Positions 52,393 to 61,192 of a DNA stretch of 64,000 bases are shown here, in pieces. This DNA is from Chitinophaga filiformis (GTDB lineage Bacteria; Bacteroidota; Bacteroidia; Chitinophagales; Chitinophagaceae): contig NZ_CP095855.1 of the NCBI RefSeq assembly GCF_023100805.1, positions 248,001 to 312,000 of the forward strand, read 5' to 3'. A program made the position numbers and the translations under genes. Position 1 is the first letter of the stretch. Every line of letters starts with the position of its first letter. Under the pieces are notes generated by a model. The model was not told where the DNA came from and did no database searches. It saw nothing but the letters and a program-made list of their open reading frames with translations.

Positions 52393-54060
52393 ATGAGCGA
52401 AGAAAGGACCCTCAATTTTCTGGAACAGATCGTAGAAGAGGACATTGCCAACGGAGTAAATGGCGGCAGGGTGCTTACACGCTTCCCTCCGGAACCAAAT
52501 GGCTACCTGCATATCGGGCATGCCAAATCCATTTGCCTCAACTTTGGCCTTGCACAGAAGTACAATGGTAAAACCAACCTCCGTTTTGACGATACCAATC
52601 CCGTTACGGAGGATACTGAATATGTGGATTCCATTAAGGCCGACATACAATGGCTGGGTTTCAACTGGGCCCAGGAACTGTATGCGTCCGACTATTTCGA
52701 ACAGATATACAACTTCGCTGTACAACTGATAAAGAAAGGACTGGCATATGTAGATGACTCTACACCCGAGGAGATTGCCATTTCCAAAGGAACGCCTACC
52801 GAACCCGGTAAAGGTACTCCCTACCGCAACCGTAGTGTAGAGGAAAACCTTGACCTGTTCGAACGCATGCGTAAAGGGGAATTCAAGGACGGTGAAAAAG
52901 TATTACGGGCAAAGGTAGACCTGGCTTCTCCCAATATGCACATGCGCGATCCTATCATGTACCGTATCAAGCATGCACATCATCACCGCACCGGCGACAA
53001 CTGGTGTATTTACCCGATGTATGACTTCGCCCACGGACAGAGCGATAGCATTGAAAATATCACCCATTCCGTTTGTACACTGGAGTTTATTCCGCACCGC
53101 CCGCTGTACAATTGGTTTATCGAGCAACTGGAGATATTCCCATCTCACCAGTACGAGTTTGCACGTTTAAATCTTACCTATACGGTGATGAGCAAACGTA
53201 AGCTGCTGCAGCTGGTAAATGAGAAGCATGTCAGCGGCTGGGACGATCCCCGTATGCCAACTATCAGCGGTCTGCGCCGCCGTGGTTATACACCTGCCAG
53301 TATCCGTGCATTCTGCGAACGTATCGGCGTACAGAAACGTGATAACATGATCGACGTGAGCCTGCTGGAATTCTGCATCCGCGAAGAGCTGAATAAAACA
53401 GCCAATCGCGTAATGGCGGTATTGGACCCGGTAAAACTGGTGATCACCAACTATCCTGCTGATCAGGTAGAAGAAATGACCGCCGAAAACAATCCGGAAG
53501 ATCCCAATGCAGGTACCCGTACACTGCCTTTCAGCAACACACTCTACATTGAGCGTGAAGACTTTATGGAAGAGCCTCCCAAGAAGTTCTTCCGTCTTGG
53601 CCCCGGCCTGGTGGTGCGCTTGAAAAATGCCTACATCATTAAAGGTGAAGGCTTTGAGAAAGATGCTGACGGCAATATTACCACTATCTACGCCACTTAT
53701 TTTCCTGAAAGCAAAAGCGGCGGAGATACTTCCGGACTGAATGTAAAAGGTACCATTCACTGGGTAAGCGCGGCACATGCTGCGACTGCAGAAGTAAGGC
53801 TCTATGATCGCCTGTTCAAAGTGGAAGATCCAAGCAATGAGGAAGGTGATTTCAAATCATATATCAACCCTGATTCTTTGCAGGTCATCCCGAATGCATA
53901 CATCGAGCCAAGCCTGCTGAAGGCTAAACCGGGAGAACGCTTCCAGTTCCTGCGTAAAGGTTATTTCTGTGTAGATGCGGATAGTACTGCTCAAAAAGTG
54001 GTGTTTAACCGTACAGTGACGCTGAAAGATACGTGGGCGAAGGAGGCAAAGAAGGGGTAG
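52393..54060 (+). CDS. glnS: Glutaminyl-tRNA synthetase
   Basis: Class I synthetase charging tRNA-Gln, 555 residues. [23 protein letters not shown] holds the HIGH motif, [11 protein letters not shown] follows, and [10 protein letters not shown] carries the KMSKS-equivalent VMSKR. The C-terminal anticodon-binding beta-barrels run from about 340. A bacterial GlnRS is notable because many bacteria use Glu-tRNA amidation; Bacteroidota typically have it. Followed by a 16-bp stem terminator. Convergent with gltX. Confidence 0.97.
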   Translation: MSEERTLNFLEQIVEEDIANGVNGGRVLTRFPPEPNGYLHIGHAKSICLNFGLAQKYNGKTNLRFDDTNPVTEDTEYVDSIKADIQWLGFNWAQELYASDYFEQIYNFAVQLIKKGLAYVDDSTPEEIAISKGTPTEPGKGTPYRNRSVEENLDLFERMRKGEFKDGEKVLRAKVDLASPNMHMRDPIMYRIKHAHHHRTGDNWCIYPMYDFAHGQSDSIENITHSVCTLEFIPHRPLYNWFIEQLEIFPSHQYEFARLNLTYTVMSKRKLLQLVNEKHVSGWDDPRMPTISGLRRRGYTPASIRAFCERIGVQKRDNMIDVSLLEFCIREELNKTANRVMAVLDPVKLVITNYPADQVEEMTAENNPEDPNAGTRTLPFSNTLYIEREDFMEEPPKKFFRLGPGLVVRLKNAYIIKGEGFEKDADGNITTIYATYFPESKSGGDTSGLNVKGTIHWVSAAHAATAEVRLYDRLFKVEDPSNEEGDFKSYINPDSLQVIPNAYIEPSLLKAKPGERFQFLRKGYFCVDADSTAQKVVFNRTVTLKDTWAKEAKKG

Positions 54061-54073
54061 TTAAGAAAGGTAG

Positions 54074-54119
54074 TATAAAATAGAAAAGAGAGGGGCATCG
54101 TTTTCTTTTCTATTTTATA
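54074..54119 (+). terminator. Terminator after glnS
   Basis: TATAAAATAGAAAAGA and TCTTTTCTATTTTATA form a perfect 16-bp stem with a 14-nt loop; T-rich tail inside the stem. Confidence 0.8.
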
Positions 54120-54148
54120 TCAGAAGACAATTCTTCACACTACAATAA

Positions 54149-54216
54149 TCATAAGTAATAAAACAAGAAGAAGCCGCATCAAGTAATGCGGCTTCTTCTT
54201 GTTTTATTACTTATGA
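54149..54216. terminator. Perfect 31-bp inverted repeat between glnS and gltX
   Basis: Arms 54149-54179 and 54186-54216 are exact reverse complements with a 6-nt loop. The outer part is AT-rich (ATAAGTAATAAAAC) and the inner part GC-richer (AAGAAGCCGCAT), so it works as a bidirectional terminator for the convergent glnS and gltX genes. It is unusually long for a terminator. Confidence 0.85.
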
Positions 54217-54220
54217 CTGA

Positions 54221-55753
54221 TCAGGCATTGATCGCATCCAATCCCTTCACAATCCTCGCAATCGTCTCATGTTTACCTAACACCTCAGCAATATTAAATA
54301 CCGGAGGGCCAAACTTACCACCACACAACATAATACGGAAAGGCAATTGCAATTCACCCGGTTTGATATTCATGGAAGCTGCCAGGGTTTTGAAACTTTC
54401 TTCCAGTGATGTAGCTGTGAATTCGGCATGATCTTCTACTACGGCTGCCCAGTTACGGAAGAACTGTGTCTTATCGTCGTTCCATTTCGGTTTTACAGCT
54501 GCAATGTCATAGCTCTCAGGCTGCTGGAAGAAGAAGAAAGCGTGGTCCCAGATATCGTTCACGAAGTCGCAACGTTCCTTTACCAGACCCGCTATTTTCG
54601 CAACGTATTCAGGAGATGCGTTGATATTCTTTTCCTTCAGTACAGGTGCAAATAATTCCGCTAAACGGTTATTGTCCGCATGTAAAAGGTACTGGTGATT
54701 GAACCATTTTGCTTTTTCAAAATCGAATTTCGCACCTGCTTTATGCACACGCTCCAGGGAAAAACGCTGGATCAGTTCTTCCATTGTGAAGATCTCCTGA
54801 CCGGAACCGTCATTCCATCCAAGCATTGCCAGCATATTCACAAATGCTTCCGGCAGAAAACCTCTTTCACGGAACCCTTTGGTCAATTCGTTCGTCTTAG
54901 GGTCTGTCCAGTTCATTGCATAAACCGGGAAACCGAGTCTGTCGCCATCACGTTTGCTCAGCTTACCGTTACCGTCTGGTTTCAGGATCAATGGCAGGTG
55001 TGCCCAGTTAGGCATCTGCGCTTCCCAGCCCAGGTATTTCCACAATAACAGGTGTACCGGTGCGGAAGGCAGCCATTCTTCCCCGCGGAAGGCGTGGGTG
55101 ATCTTCATGAGGTAATCATCCACCACTACTGCGAGGTGATAGGTAGGCATCCCATCAGCTTTCAGCAGCACTTTATCGTCAACAGTGTTTGTATTGAACT
55201 GTACATGTCCACGGATCATATCAGTAAAGCCAACTTCCTCGTTCTGTGGCATTTTGATACGGATCACATGAGGAGTACCTTTCTCCAGCAGGCTGGCTGT
55301 TTCTTCAGCAGGCAGGCTGATGGAGTTACGCATCTGCTGGCGGGCAGCAGCGTTGTACTGCGGAGAAGGATTCTCGGCAGTTTTTAGTTTATTACGCATT
55401 TCCTCCAGCTCTTCGGGAGTATCGAAAGCATAGTAGGCATAACCATCTTTCACCAGCTGTTCTGCATACTGGCGGTATTGCGCTTTCCGCTCACTCTGGC
55501 GGTACGGCGCATAGGGGCCTCCTACATGCGGACCTTCATCAGCATTCAATCCGCACCAACGGAGACATTCTATGATATATTCTTCCGCGCCCTGCACATA
55601 ACGGGTCTGATCCGTATCTTCTATCCTCAGCACAAATTCACCGTTATGCTGCCTGGCAAATAAATAATTGAATAAAACCGTGCGTACACCTCCGAGGTGC
55701 AGGCCACCTGTTGGACTGGGCGCAAAGCGTACCCTTACTTTCTGTTGTTGCAT
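54221..55753 (-). CDS. gltX: Glutamyl-tRNA synthetase
   Basis: Class I synthetase charging tRNA-Glu, 510 residues. The HIGH-equivalent is FAPSPTGGLHLGGVRTVLFNYLFA and the KMSKS-equivalent is KLSKRDGDRLGFPVYA; LRIEDTDQTRYV is the family motif. Its -7 box (CAAAGGTA, read TACCTTTG on the minus strand, 55758-55765) ends only 4 nt before the ATG, so the transcript is probably leaderless. It is divergent from the polysaccharide deacetylase gene. Confidence 0.97.
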   Translation of the reverse strand: MQQQKVRVRFAPSPTGGLHLGGVRTVLFNYLFARQHNGEFVLRIEDTDQTRYVQGAEEYIIECLRWCGLNADEGPHVGGPYAPYRQSERKAQYRQYAEQLVKDGYAYYAFDTPEELEEMRNKLKTAENPSPQYNAAARQQMRNSISLPAEETASLLEKGTPHVIRIKMPQNEEVGFTDMIRGHVQFNTNTVDDKVLLKADGMPTYHLAVVVDDYLMKITHAFRGEEWLPSAPVHLLLWKYLGWEAQMPNWAHLPLILKPDGNGKLSKRDGDRLGFPVYAMNWTDPKTNELTKGFRERGFLPEAFVNMLAMLGWNDGSGQEIFTMEELIQRFSLERVHKAGAKFDFEKAKWFNHQYLLHADNNRLAELFAPVLKEKNINASPEYVAKIAGLVKERCDFVNDIWDHAFFFFQQPESYDIAAVKPKWNDDKTQFFRNWAAVVEDHAEFTATSLEESFKTLAASMNIKPGELQLPFRIMLCGGKFGPPVFNIAEVLGKHETIARIVKGLDAINA

Positions 55754-55757
55754 GCCG

Positions 55758-55765
55758 CAAAGGTA
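55758..55765 (-). promoter_or_regulatory. -7 box of gltX, near-leaderless
   Basis: Exact TACCTTTG on the minus strand, with only 4 nt between box and start codon. Confidence 0.6.
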
Positions 55766-55806
55766 AAGAAAGATTTAGCTACCTTTATTTTTCAATCACA
55801 ACATCC

Positions 55807-56433
55807 ATGTTTTATCTTACGAAAACACCTGCACTGCTGAAAGCACTGTATAAAAGCTGTACCTGGAACTTTTCCCCGGCCAGGCCATCTGTATACCTCA
55901 CATTTGATGACGGCCCACATCCCACAGCCACCCCTTTTATACTGGACCTGCTCCGTACGTATGAGGCAAAAGCCACTTTCTTCTGTATAGGGAAGAACGT
56001 TATTGAGCACCCCGAAATCTACCAGCGGATACTGGAGGAAGGGCACCATACCGGCAACCACACCCAGAACCACCTGAACGGCTGGAAAACGGGTACCGAT
56101 AAATATATTGAGAACATCCTGGAAGCCCGCAAATACATTAATTCCCCCTTGTTCAGACCTCCTTATGGAAGGATTACCCCATTTCAGGTCAGGCACCTGA
56201 AAAAGGTGATCCCTAATGCGCAGGTTATCATGTGGGATGTATTAAGCGCTGACTTCGATACAGAGAGAAGCGGAGAAGAGTGTGTGCAGAATGTAGTATT
56301 CAAGTCAAAACCGGGCTCTATTATCGTGTTTCACGACAGTACCAAAGCCTGGGACCGGCTGGAGTATGCCTTACCACGTGTACTGGAGTATTTCAAAAAA
56401 CAAAAGCTGAACATGGAGGCTATTCCTTATTGA
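55807..56433 (+). CDS. Polysaccharide deacetylase (NodB-like)
   Basis: Carbohydrate esterase family 4 type enzyme, 208 residues from the ATG at 55807; an upstream in-frame start at 55711 would run through the gltX promoter and is rejected. The core has SVYLTFDDGPHPTATPF (metal-binding DD), EEGHHTGNHTQNH (HxxxH), SPLFRPPYGRITPFQ (RPPYG) and VIMWDVLSADF. No signal peptide is obvious (MFYLTKTPALLKALYKSC), so location is uncertain. The likely substrate is N-acetylglucosamine in peptidoglycan or a surface polysaccharide. Confidence 0.92.
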   Translation: MFYLTKTPALLKALYKSCTWNFSPARPSVYLTFDDGPHPTATPFILDLLRTYEAKATFFCIGKNVIEHPEIYQRILEEGHHTGNHTQNHLNGWKTGTDKYIENILEARKYINSPLFRPPYGRITPFQVRHLKKVIPNAQVIMWDVLSADFDTERSGEECVQNVVFKSKPGSIIVFHDSTKAWDRLEYALPRVLEYFKKQKLNMEAIPY

Positions 56434-56450
56434 AGGATGTCCTGAAATAG

Positions 56451-56482
56451 AAAAGCCCGGGTACAACAATACCCGGGCTTTT
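56451..56482. terminator. Bidirectional terminator after the deacetylase
   Basis: AAAAGCCCGGGTA and TACCCGGGCTTTT, a perfect 13-bp stem with a 6-nt loop and flanking A and T runs; also serves the convergent lipoprotein gene. Confidence 0.92.
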
Positions 56483-56500
56483 CTTATGAATTATTATTGC

Positions 56501-57391
56501 TTATTTAGGCAATACGATGCTTTTAACTTTGTCGCCCAGGTCGATAGTAGCCGAGTCATCACAGATACCATTACCGTAGTTCACAGTAGCAGTAACACCT
56601 TTTACAGTCACCAGCGCTTTACCTTTACCTATCCATGGACATTCCAGCTTTCTTTCCAGTGCATCTGCTTCATTTACAGTGATAGTAGCGGAAATTCCCA
56701 GGGGATACGTCAGAGAATCTGTACCGGTGATGCTGAAAATATCATCTGTCACATCGCCCATGGTAGCTGTACCGGAAGTCTGTGTGATGATAGTATTGCT
56801 GTTGAAGCCAACTATCACGGTATCCAGTTTCACAGTACCACCGGTTACTACGGAGCTGTATTTATATACGCTGCCGTTGCTCATGTTGGTGATAGTTTTG
56901 GTGCCCGTAACAGCGACGTTATTTACCATGTAGGTCAGTGGTTTGATAACGATCACGGAACCGGGATAGTAGAAATAACCGCTGTAAGTCACCTGGATAT
57001 TACCTGCACGCACGCGGCCGGTATTATCAGCACAACCTGCACCAAATTTTATCAGCAAGGTTTTAGGCCACTGGTCTTGTGTTACGTCGTCGATGTCATA
57101 TGAAAAACAGCTACCCAGTTTGGCAGCCAGTTCAGCCCTGTGTGCCTTACGGCCGGTTTCATTCAGGCTGGCATCAGCACCTACTTCCAGCGCAATGCCG
57201 AAGAGGTCGTCATATATTCCGCTTACGATTGCCTGGTCGGCAGCAGCAGTGATTGTTTGATTGTCACTTTTATTCGTGTCCGGTTTGGCAGTTTCAGTAG
57301 CCGATTTGGAACATGCAAAAAAAAGCGTTGCCATTACTAACAGGATAATTACTCCTGCGAAGATACGGTTAAAGCAAAAGTAGCTTTTCAT
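56501..57391 (-). CDS. Lipoprotein with repeated beta-strand pattern, unknown
   Basis: Unrecognised 296-residue protein. The signal ends in the lipobox FFAC (Cys at about residue 27), after MKSYFCFNRIFAGVIILLVMATLFF. The mature part is T, V and N-rich with regular beta-strands (VTYSGYFYYPGSVIVIKPLTYMVNNVAVTGTKTITNMSNGSV) and a Cys pair in LGSCFSYDIDDV and GAGCADNTGR. No catalytic motif. It sits alone between the deacetylase and tatD. A repeat- or adhesin-like envelope lipoprotein is likely. Confidence 0.8.
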   Translation of the reverse strand: MKSYFCFNRIFAGVIILLVMATLFFACSKSATETAKPDTNKSDNQTITAAADQAIVSGIYDDLFGIALEVGADASLNETGRKAHRAELAAKLGSCFSYDIDDVTQDQWPKTLLIKFGAGCADNTGRVRAGNIQVTYSGYFYYPGSVIVIKPLTYMVNNVAVTGTKTITNMSNGSVYKYSSVVTGGTVKLDTVIVGFNSNTIITQTSGTATMGDVTDDIFSITGTDSLTYPLGISATITVNEADALERKLECPWIGKGKALVTVKGVTATVNYGNGICDDSATIDLGDKVKSIVLPK

Positions 57392-57511
57392 AGAATAGTA
57401 TAGTTTTAAATGAGGCTTTCCGGCCGTACTTTTGTACGGGCTACTAAAATATAAATATTATACAAATGTAATATTTTTACAAATCCAATAAAAAAATTTA
57501 ATATCTGAGTA

Positions 57512-58282
57512 ATGAACTGGATAGATACACATGCCCATTTATATGGGGAGGAGTTTTCGGCGGACAGGACGGTAATGGTGGAACGGGCGTTGGCGGCGGG
57601 CGTATCCAGGTTATACCTTCCCAATATCGATAGTACATCCATTGAGGGTATGCTGGCTTTAGAGGCGCAGTTTCCCGACAATTGCTTTGCCATGATGGGT
57701 GTGCATCCCTGTTATATCAATGAGAACGTGGAACGGGAGCTTTCCGTAGTTCGGGAATGGCTGTCAAAAAGACCATTTAAGGCGATCGGGGAGATCGGGC
57801 TTGATTTTTACTGGGACACCACCTACCGGGAACAGCAGTATCATGCTTTTCGCAGTCAGCTGGAGCTGGCCAGGGAATACAATCTGCCGGTAGCCATTCA
57901 TAGCCGCGAAAGCACCCGGGAATGTATTGACGAAGTGAAAGCGTTACAGGACGGCCGCTTATCCGGCGTTTTCCATTGCTTTTCCGGCACCCTGGAAGAA
58001 GCGAAAGAGATCATTGACCTGGGTTTTTACCTGGGCATCGGCGGTGTGGTGACATTCAAAAAATCGGGACTGGATAAGATCCTTGAAGATATCGATCTGC
58101 AATACGTTGTACTGGAAACAGATGCGCCTTATCTGGCGCCGGTTCCCTATCGGGGCAAGAGAAATGAAAGCGCTTACATTCCATTGATCGGGGAAAAGAT
58201 AGCAGATGTAAAAAATCTAAAAATAGCGGACGTCGCTGCAATGACCACAAACAACGCGCTTAAATTATTCAAAACCCACTAA
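57512..58282 (+). CDS. TatD-family deoxyribonuclease/hydrolase
   Basis: TIM-barrel metal-dependent hydrolase, 256 residues, of the TatD/YcfH type acting on DNA 3' ends or related substrates. WIDTHAHLYGEEF is the metal motif HxH. GVHPCY, GEIGLDFYWD, PVAIHSRESTREC and GVFHCFSGTLEEAKEI follow in order, and LETDAPYLAPVPYRGKRNESAYIP carries the late Asp. Cytosolic. A 45-bp gap separates it from ansA. No oddity. Confidence 0.95.
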   Translation: MNWIDTHAHLYGEEFSADRTVMVERALAAGVSRLYLPNIDSTSIEGMLALEAQFPDNCFAMMGVHPCYINENVERELSVVREWLSKRPFKAIGEIGLDFYWDTTYREQQYHAFRSQLELAREYNLPVAIHSRESTRECIDEVKALQDGRLSGVFHCFSGTLEEAKEIIDLGFYLGIGGVVTFKKSGLDKILEDIDLQYVVLETDAPYLAPVPYRGKRNESAYIPLIGEKIADVKNLKIADVAAMTTNNALKLFKTH

Positions 58283-58294
58283 CCTTTTAGGCGG

Positions 58295-58302
58295 TACCTT
58301 TG
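58295..58302 (+). promoter_or_regulatory. -7 box of ansA
   Basis: Exact TACCTTTG, 25 nt before the ansA ATG, so ansA can be transcribed independently of tatD. Confidence 0.6.
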
Positions 58303-58327
58303 CAGGCAATTTGGAACAGCAGCATCA

Positions 58328-59371
58328 ATGAGTAAAATCCTGATTATTTATACAGGGGGCACAGTTGGGATGATCTATGACGAGAAAACCAAAGCCTTGC
58401 GTCCTATCGGGTTTAATGAGATACGTAACAATCTTCCGGAACTATACCGTATGGGGATTGATTTTTACGTGTACGCCTTCAATCCTCCCATCGATTCCTC
58501 CGACATGCAACCGGAGATCTGGGTAGAAATAGCATCTATCATAGAAGACCGGTACGACCGGTACGACGGATTCGTCATCTTACATGGTTCCGATACCATG
58601 TCTTTCACCGCTTCAGCACTGAGTTTTATGCTGGAGAACCTCTCAAAACCGGTTATTCTGACAGGATCACAGTTGCCTATCGGCAAGATCCGTACCGACG
58701 CCAAAGAGAACATTATTACTGCCATGGAAATTGCCGCCACCCGTCACAACGGACAGGTGGTAGTACCGGAAGTATGTATCTATTTTGACTTTGCCCTCTT
58801 CCGTGGCAACCGTTCCAAGAAGTATAATGCAGAAAAATTTGAAGCATTCTACTCCATGAACTATCCTCCGCTGGCAGAAGCAGGCATTGACATCAAATAC
58901 AAGACACAAGTTGTATTGCCTGCTCCGGAAAAACCACTGAAAGTACATAAACACCTGGACGATAATGTAACCGTCCTCAAAATGTTCCCGGGTATCACCC
59001 GTAAAGCAGTGGAAGCAACACTCAATGTAAATGGCCTCCGCGGGGTGATATTGGAGACTTTTGGCAGCGGCAATACCAACACACAACCCTCGTTCATAGA
59101 AAGCCTTAAAAAGGCCATTGACAGGGGCGTAGTAATCGTGGATATCACCCAGTGTGACGGTGGCTCTGTGGAACTGGGTAAATATGAGACCAGCCAGCCC
59201 CTGCAGCAGATCGGAGTAATCAGTGGCCATGACATGACCTTCGAGGCGGCCATTACGAAACTGATGTTCGTACTGGGGCAAAACCTGGATCTCGAGGCTA
59301 CCAAGGCAATGATCGAGACGCCGCTGAGGGGAGAACTGACGACAAATGCCAATGATTGGGAGGCGATATAA
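58328..59371 (+). CDS. ansA: Type I (cytosolic) L-asparaginase
   Basis: Hydrolyses L-asparagine to aspartate and ammonia. The 347 residues have no signal peptide, so this is the cytosolic type I form. Catalytic Thr motifs are visible: ILIIYTGGTVGMIYDEKT (first Thr) and FVILHGSDTMSFTASAL (second motif); VILTGSQLPIGKIRTDAKEN and GVILETFGSGNTNTQPSFIESL follow. A -7 box is 25 nt upstream. No other nitrogen-metabolism gene is adjacent. Confidence 0.95.
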   Translation: MSKILIIYTGGTVGMIYDEKTKALRPIGFNEIRNNLPELYRMGIDFYVYAFNPPIDSSDMQPEIWVEIASIIEDRYDRYDGFVILHGSDTMSFTASALSFMLENLSKPVILTGSQLPIGKIRTDAKENIITAMEIAATRHNGQVVVPEVCIYFDFALFRGNRSKKYNAEKFEAFYSMNYPPLAEAGIDIKYKTQVVLPAPEKPLKVHKHLDDNVTVLKMFPGITRKAVEATLNVNGLRGVILETFGSGNTNTQPSFIESLKKAIDRGVVIVDITQCDGGSVELGKYETSQPLQQIGVISGHDMTFEAAITKLMFVLGQNLDLEATKAMIETPLRGELTTNANDWEAI

Positions 59372-59401
59372 ATTAATTTTTGGTAATCCGGGGGAAAAAG
59401 A

Positions 59402-59409
59402 TATCTTTG
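59402..59409 (+). promoter_or_regulatory. -7 box of tRNA-Ser
   Basis: Exact TATCTTTG, 29 nt upstream of the mature tRNA 5' end. Confidence 0.55.
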
Positions 59410-59438
59410 CAACCCTGAAATAAAATTTCAATTCAACC

Positions 59439-59525
59439 GGAGAAGTGCAGGAGTGGTTGAACTGGCACGCCTGGAAAGTGTGTAAACTCGAAAGGGTTTC
59501 AAGGGTTCGAATCCCTTCTTCTCCG
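59439..59525 (+). tRNA. tRNA-Ser (GGA)
   Basis: Acceptor stem GGAGAAG pairs with CTTCTCC, discriminator G; the anticodon loop CTGGAAA gives anticodon GGA, reading UCC and UCU; a long variable arm and a T-loop GGGTTCGAATCCC are typical of tRNA-Ser. 3' CCA is not encoded. It is 87 nt, followed by a terminator, and flanked downstream by a recombinase-like gene remnant. Confidence 0.95.
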
Positions 59526-59527
59526 CT

Positions 59528-59567
59528 AAAGGGGACAAGTCATCAAAAAAATGACTGTCCCCTTTTT
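59528..59567 (+). terminator. Terminator after tRNA-Ser
   Basis: AAAGGGGACAAGTCAT with ATGACTGTCCCC, one bulged A, followed by a T-run. It lies 2 bp after the tRNA. Confidence 0.85.
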
Positions 59568-60090
59568 CGTTTCCTGTCCAATTCCTTTGCAGTCGTGCAA
59601 TCCGGGCAAAAACAAAATTCACTTTTTCGGTTCGATATTGCCCTTTTTCGCGGTCATAGACAATTCCGTCAGGAAACACCAGTTTTTGTATTTCTAGCAG
59701 TTGAATGGTAAAGAAAGCACCCAATATGCTGCGTAGTGCAACTACGTCCTTTTCCTGGGGTTTGCCTGCAGCATTACCTGCAAAATCCGATGCAGTGTCA
59801 TCTTATTGTAAGTGGCCATACCCTCGGCTTGCCTGGGATGAAAGATCGCCAGGACTGGGCAGATCACCGAGTACCGGTATACCACTTAACGCCTGCGGAT
59901 TTGTTGCGAAGTATATCCCTGCAAGGTTCAATATCGTATCGGTTATCCCGCTGGACGTATTTTCTTTTTCTCCCTACAGCTGCTTGATGGTTTGCAGTAA
60001 ACCATCCTGGTATTCTTCTGCATCCGGTAGCGTTCCATACATCCAGCTTGTTAAATTTACCTTGCTTATCACGTTCCGCTGCGATTGAAT
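59530..60090 (-). pseudogene. Broken gene with a site-specific recombinase-like C-terminus
   Basis: On the minus strand one frame runs from about 60080 to beyond 59530 with two in-frame stops (TAG after TIKQL, TAA after GYGHLQ), and the first part needs a frameshift to join a plausible N-terminal stretch. The last part, LLEIQKLVFPDGIVYD, EKGQYRTEKVNFVFARIARLQRN, matches the C-terminal pattern of Bacteroidota serine-recombinase-type proteins (LVFPEG then RTxxVNSVF). The part before it, including LTSWMYGTLPDAEEYQDGLL and LAGIYFATNPQALSG, is not recognised. Its 3' end abuts tRNA-Ser, as expected for an integrase next to an att site. No intact recombinase remains. The gap to the araC gene holds only its promoter. 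Confidence 0.6.
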
Positions 60091-60174
60091 TTATCTGTTA
60101 CAGGCTCCGACTACTAAAACGTTATTCAGTTAATAAATCCTGATATTCATGTAATAAGTATTGCTAATAACCTT

Positions 60175-60193
60175 CTAACATAAGAAATGTTAG
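60175..60193 (+). promoter_or_regulatory. Palindrome upstream of the AraC-family gene
   Basis: CTAACAT-AAGAA-ATGTTAG, 7-bp arms with a 5-bp centre, 15 bp before the -7 box at 60208-60215. Candidate autoregulatory site. Confidence 0.5.
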
Positions 60194-60207
60194 TTTCAGG
60201 ATCATAC

Positions 60208-60215
60208 TATATTTG
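60208..60215 (+). promoter_or_regulatory. -7 box of the AraC-family gene
   Basis: Exact TATATTTG, 25 nt before the start codon at 60241. Confidence 0.6.
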
Positions 60216-60240
60216 CAATGTACTTTATAACTATTGTGAC

Positions 60241-61107
60241 ATGAAGCTACAGTATATAGATCCTGTTTCTGCCGGCGAACTACACCTGACCATACACGAA
60301 CAAAATTTCGACCGGTTATTCTTTCAGCGGGATCGTAAAGACAAATTTTTGACTATTGCATGGAATGATGGACCGGCCCAAACAGTAACAATAGATGGTG
60401 TTCAATACACTTTCCCCTCTCATACCATATTACCGATGATGGTGAATCAAACCTTTACTTTTGAAAATCCTGAACAGATCATCGCTTGGCAGTATAACCG
60501 GAACTTCTATTGCATTGTAGACCATGATAAAGAAGTAAGCTGTGTCGGCTTTTTATTTTATGGCTCTGCACAAATTATGTTCATTGCTTTAGATGAACAG
60601 CAGCAAAGAAAATTAAATCTTTTGCTTCAAGTATTTATAGATGAATTTGAAGACAAGGACGCCATACAGCGCGACATGCTGCAAATGATGCTTAAACGGC
60701 TTATCATAATCGTAACCCGGTTAGCTAAAAAACAATACTTAAATGAACAAGCCCTAACCGAAGATAAACTTGACATACTGCGCAAATTCAATTTAATGGT
60801 TGAAAATAACTACCGGAAACAACATACGGTGCAGTTTTACGCAGATCAACTTAATAAATCACCCAAAACACTGGCTAATTACTTCGCTTTATACAACCAC
60901 AAATCCCCCCTTACAGTAATACAGGACAGGATCATACTGGAAGCCAAGCGCCTGCTGATGTATACGGATAAACCGGCCAAAGAAATTGCATATGATCTGG
61001 GTTACGATGATGCGGCTTACTTTAGTAATTTTTTCAAGAAACAAACCGGCTGCGCTCCGTCTGATTTCCGGAATACCAAAGCTTCCTTACTTTCCGGCGG
61101 GCAATAG
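60241..61107 (+). CDS. AraC-family transcriptional regulator
   Basis: 288-residue DNA-binding regulator starting at the ATG 60241; the frame also has an ATG at 60187, which would run through the -7 box and is rejected. The C-terminal AraC-type double helix-turn-helix is clear: VQFYADQLNKSPKTLANYFALYNHKSPL, then EAKRLLMYTDKPAKEIAYDLGYDDAAYFSNFFKKQTGCAPSDFR. The N-terminal domain is beta-rich and probably senses a small molecule. It precedes an SDR gene 85 bp downstream. The duplicated promoter box at 61120 and 62115 is a plausible target. A palindrome upstream suggests autoregulation. Confidence 0.92.
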   Translation: MKLQYIDPVSAGELHLTIHEQNFDRLFFQRDRKDKFLTIAWNDGPAQTVTIDGVQYTFPSHTILPMMVNQTFTFENPEQIIAWQYNRNFYCIVDHDKEVSCVGFLFYGSAQIMFIALDEQQQRKLNLLLQVFIDEFEDKDAIQRDMLQMMLKRLIIIVTRLAKKQYLNEQALTEDKLDILRKFNLMVENNYRKQHTVQFYADQLNKSPKTLANYFALYNHKSPLTVIQDRIILEAKRLLMYTDKPAKEIAYDLGYDDAAYFSNFFKKQTGCAPSDFRNTKASLLSGGQ

Positions 61108-61109
61108 TT

Positions 61110-61164
61110 ACATGCCTGCGGGAATTCTCTCTATTCTTTAGCTTTTTGTGTCGCTGCACCTTTG
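61110..61164 (+). promoter_or_regulatory. Promoter with operator box, copy 1 (SDR gene)
   Basis: ACATGC, 4 nt, GGGAATTCTCTCTATTC (61120-61136), 16 nt, then GCTGCACCTTTGTA; the -7 box is CACCTTTG (61157-61164), one mismatch from consensus. The 17-bp box ends 20 nt before the -7 box and covers the -33 region. Identical arrangement at 62105-62159. Confidence 0.75.
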
Positions 61165-61192
61165 TAGTGTTCAATCACAACATACCAAAGAC

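Noticed and set aside
55711..55806. N-terminal extension of the polysaccharide deacetylase
   Set aside because: It would begin inside gltX and cross the divergent promoter; the family core starts after the ATG at 55807.
59428..59520. Extension of the recombinase-like frame through antisense tRNA-Ser
   Set aside because: The residues after SPLAEKK are only the antisense of the tRNA; the original stop of the gene has probably been lost.
59445..59711. 88-aa plus-strand open frame starting inside tRNA-Ser
   Set aside because: Begins in the tRNA and crosses its terminator.
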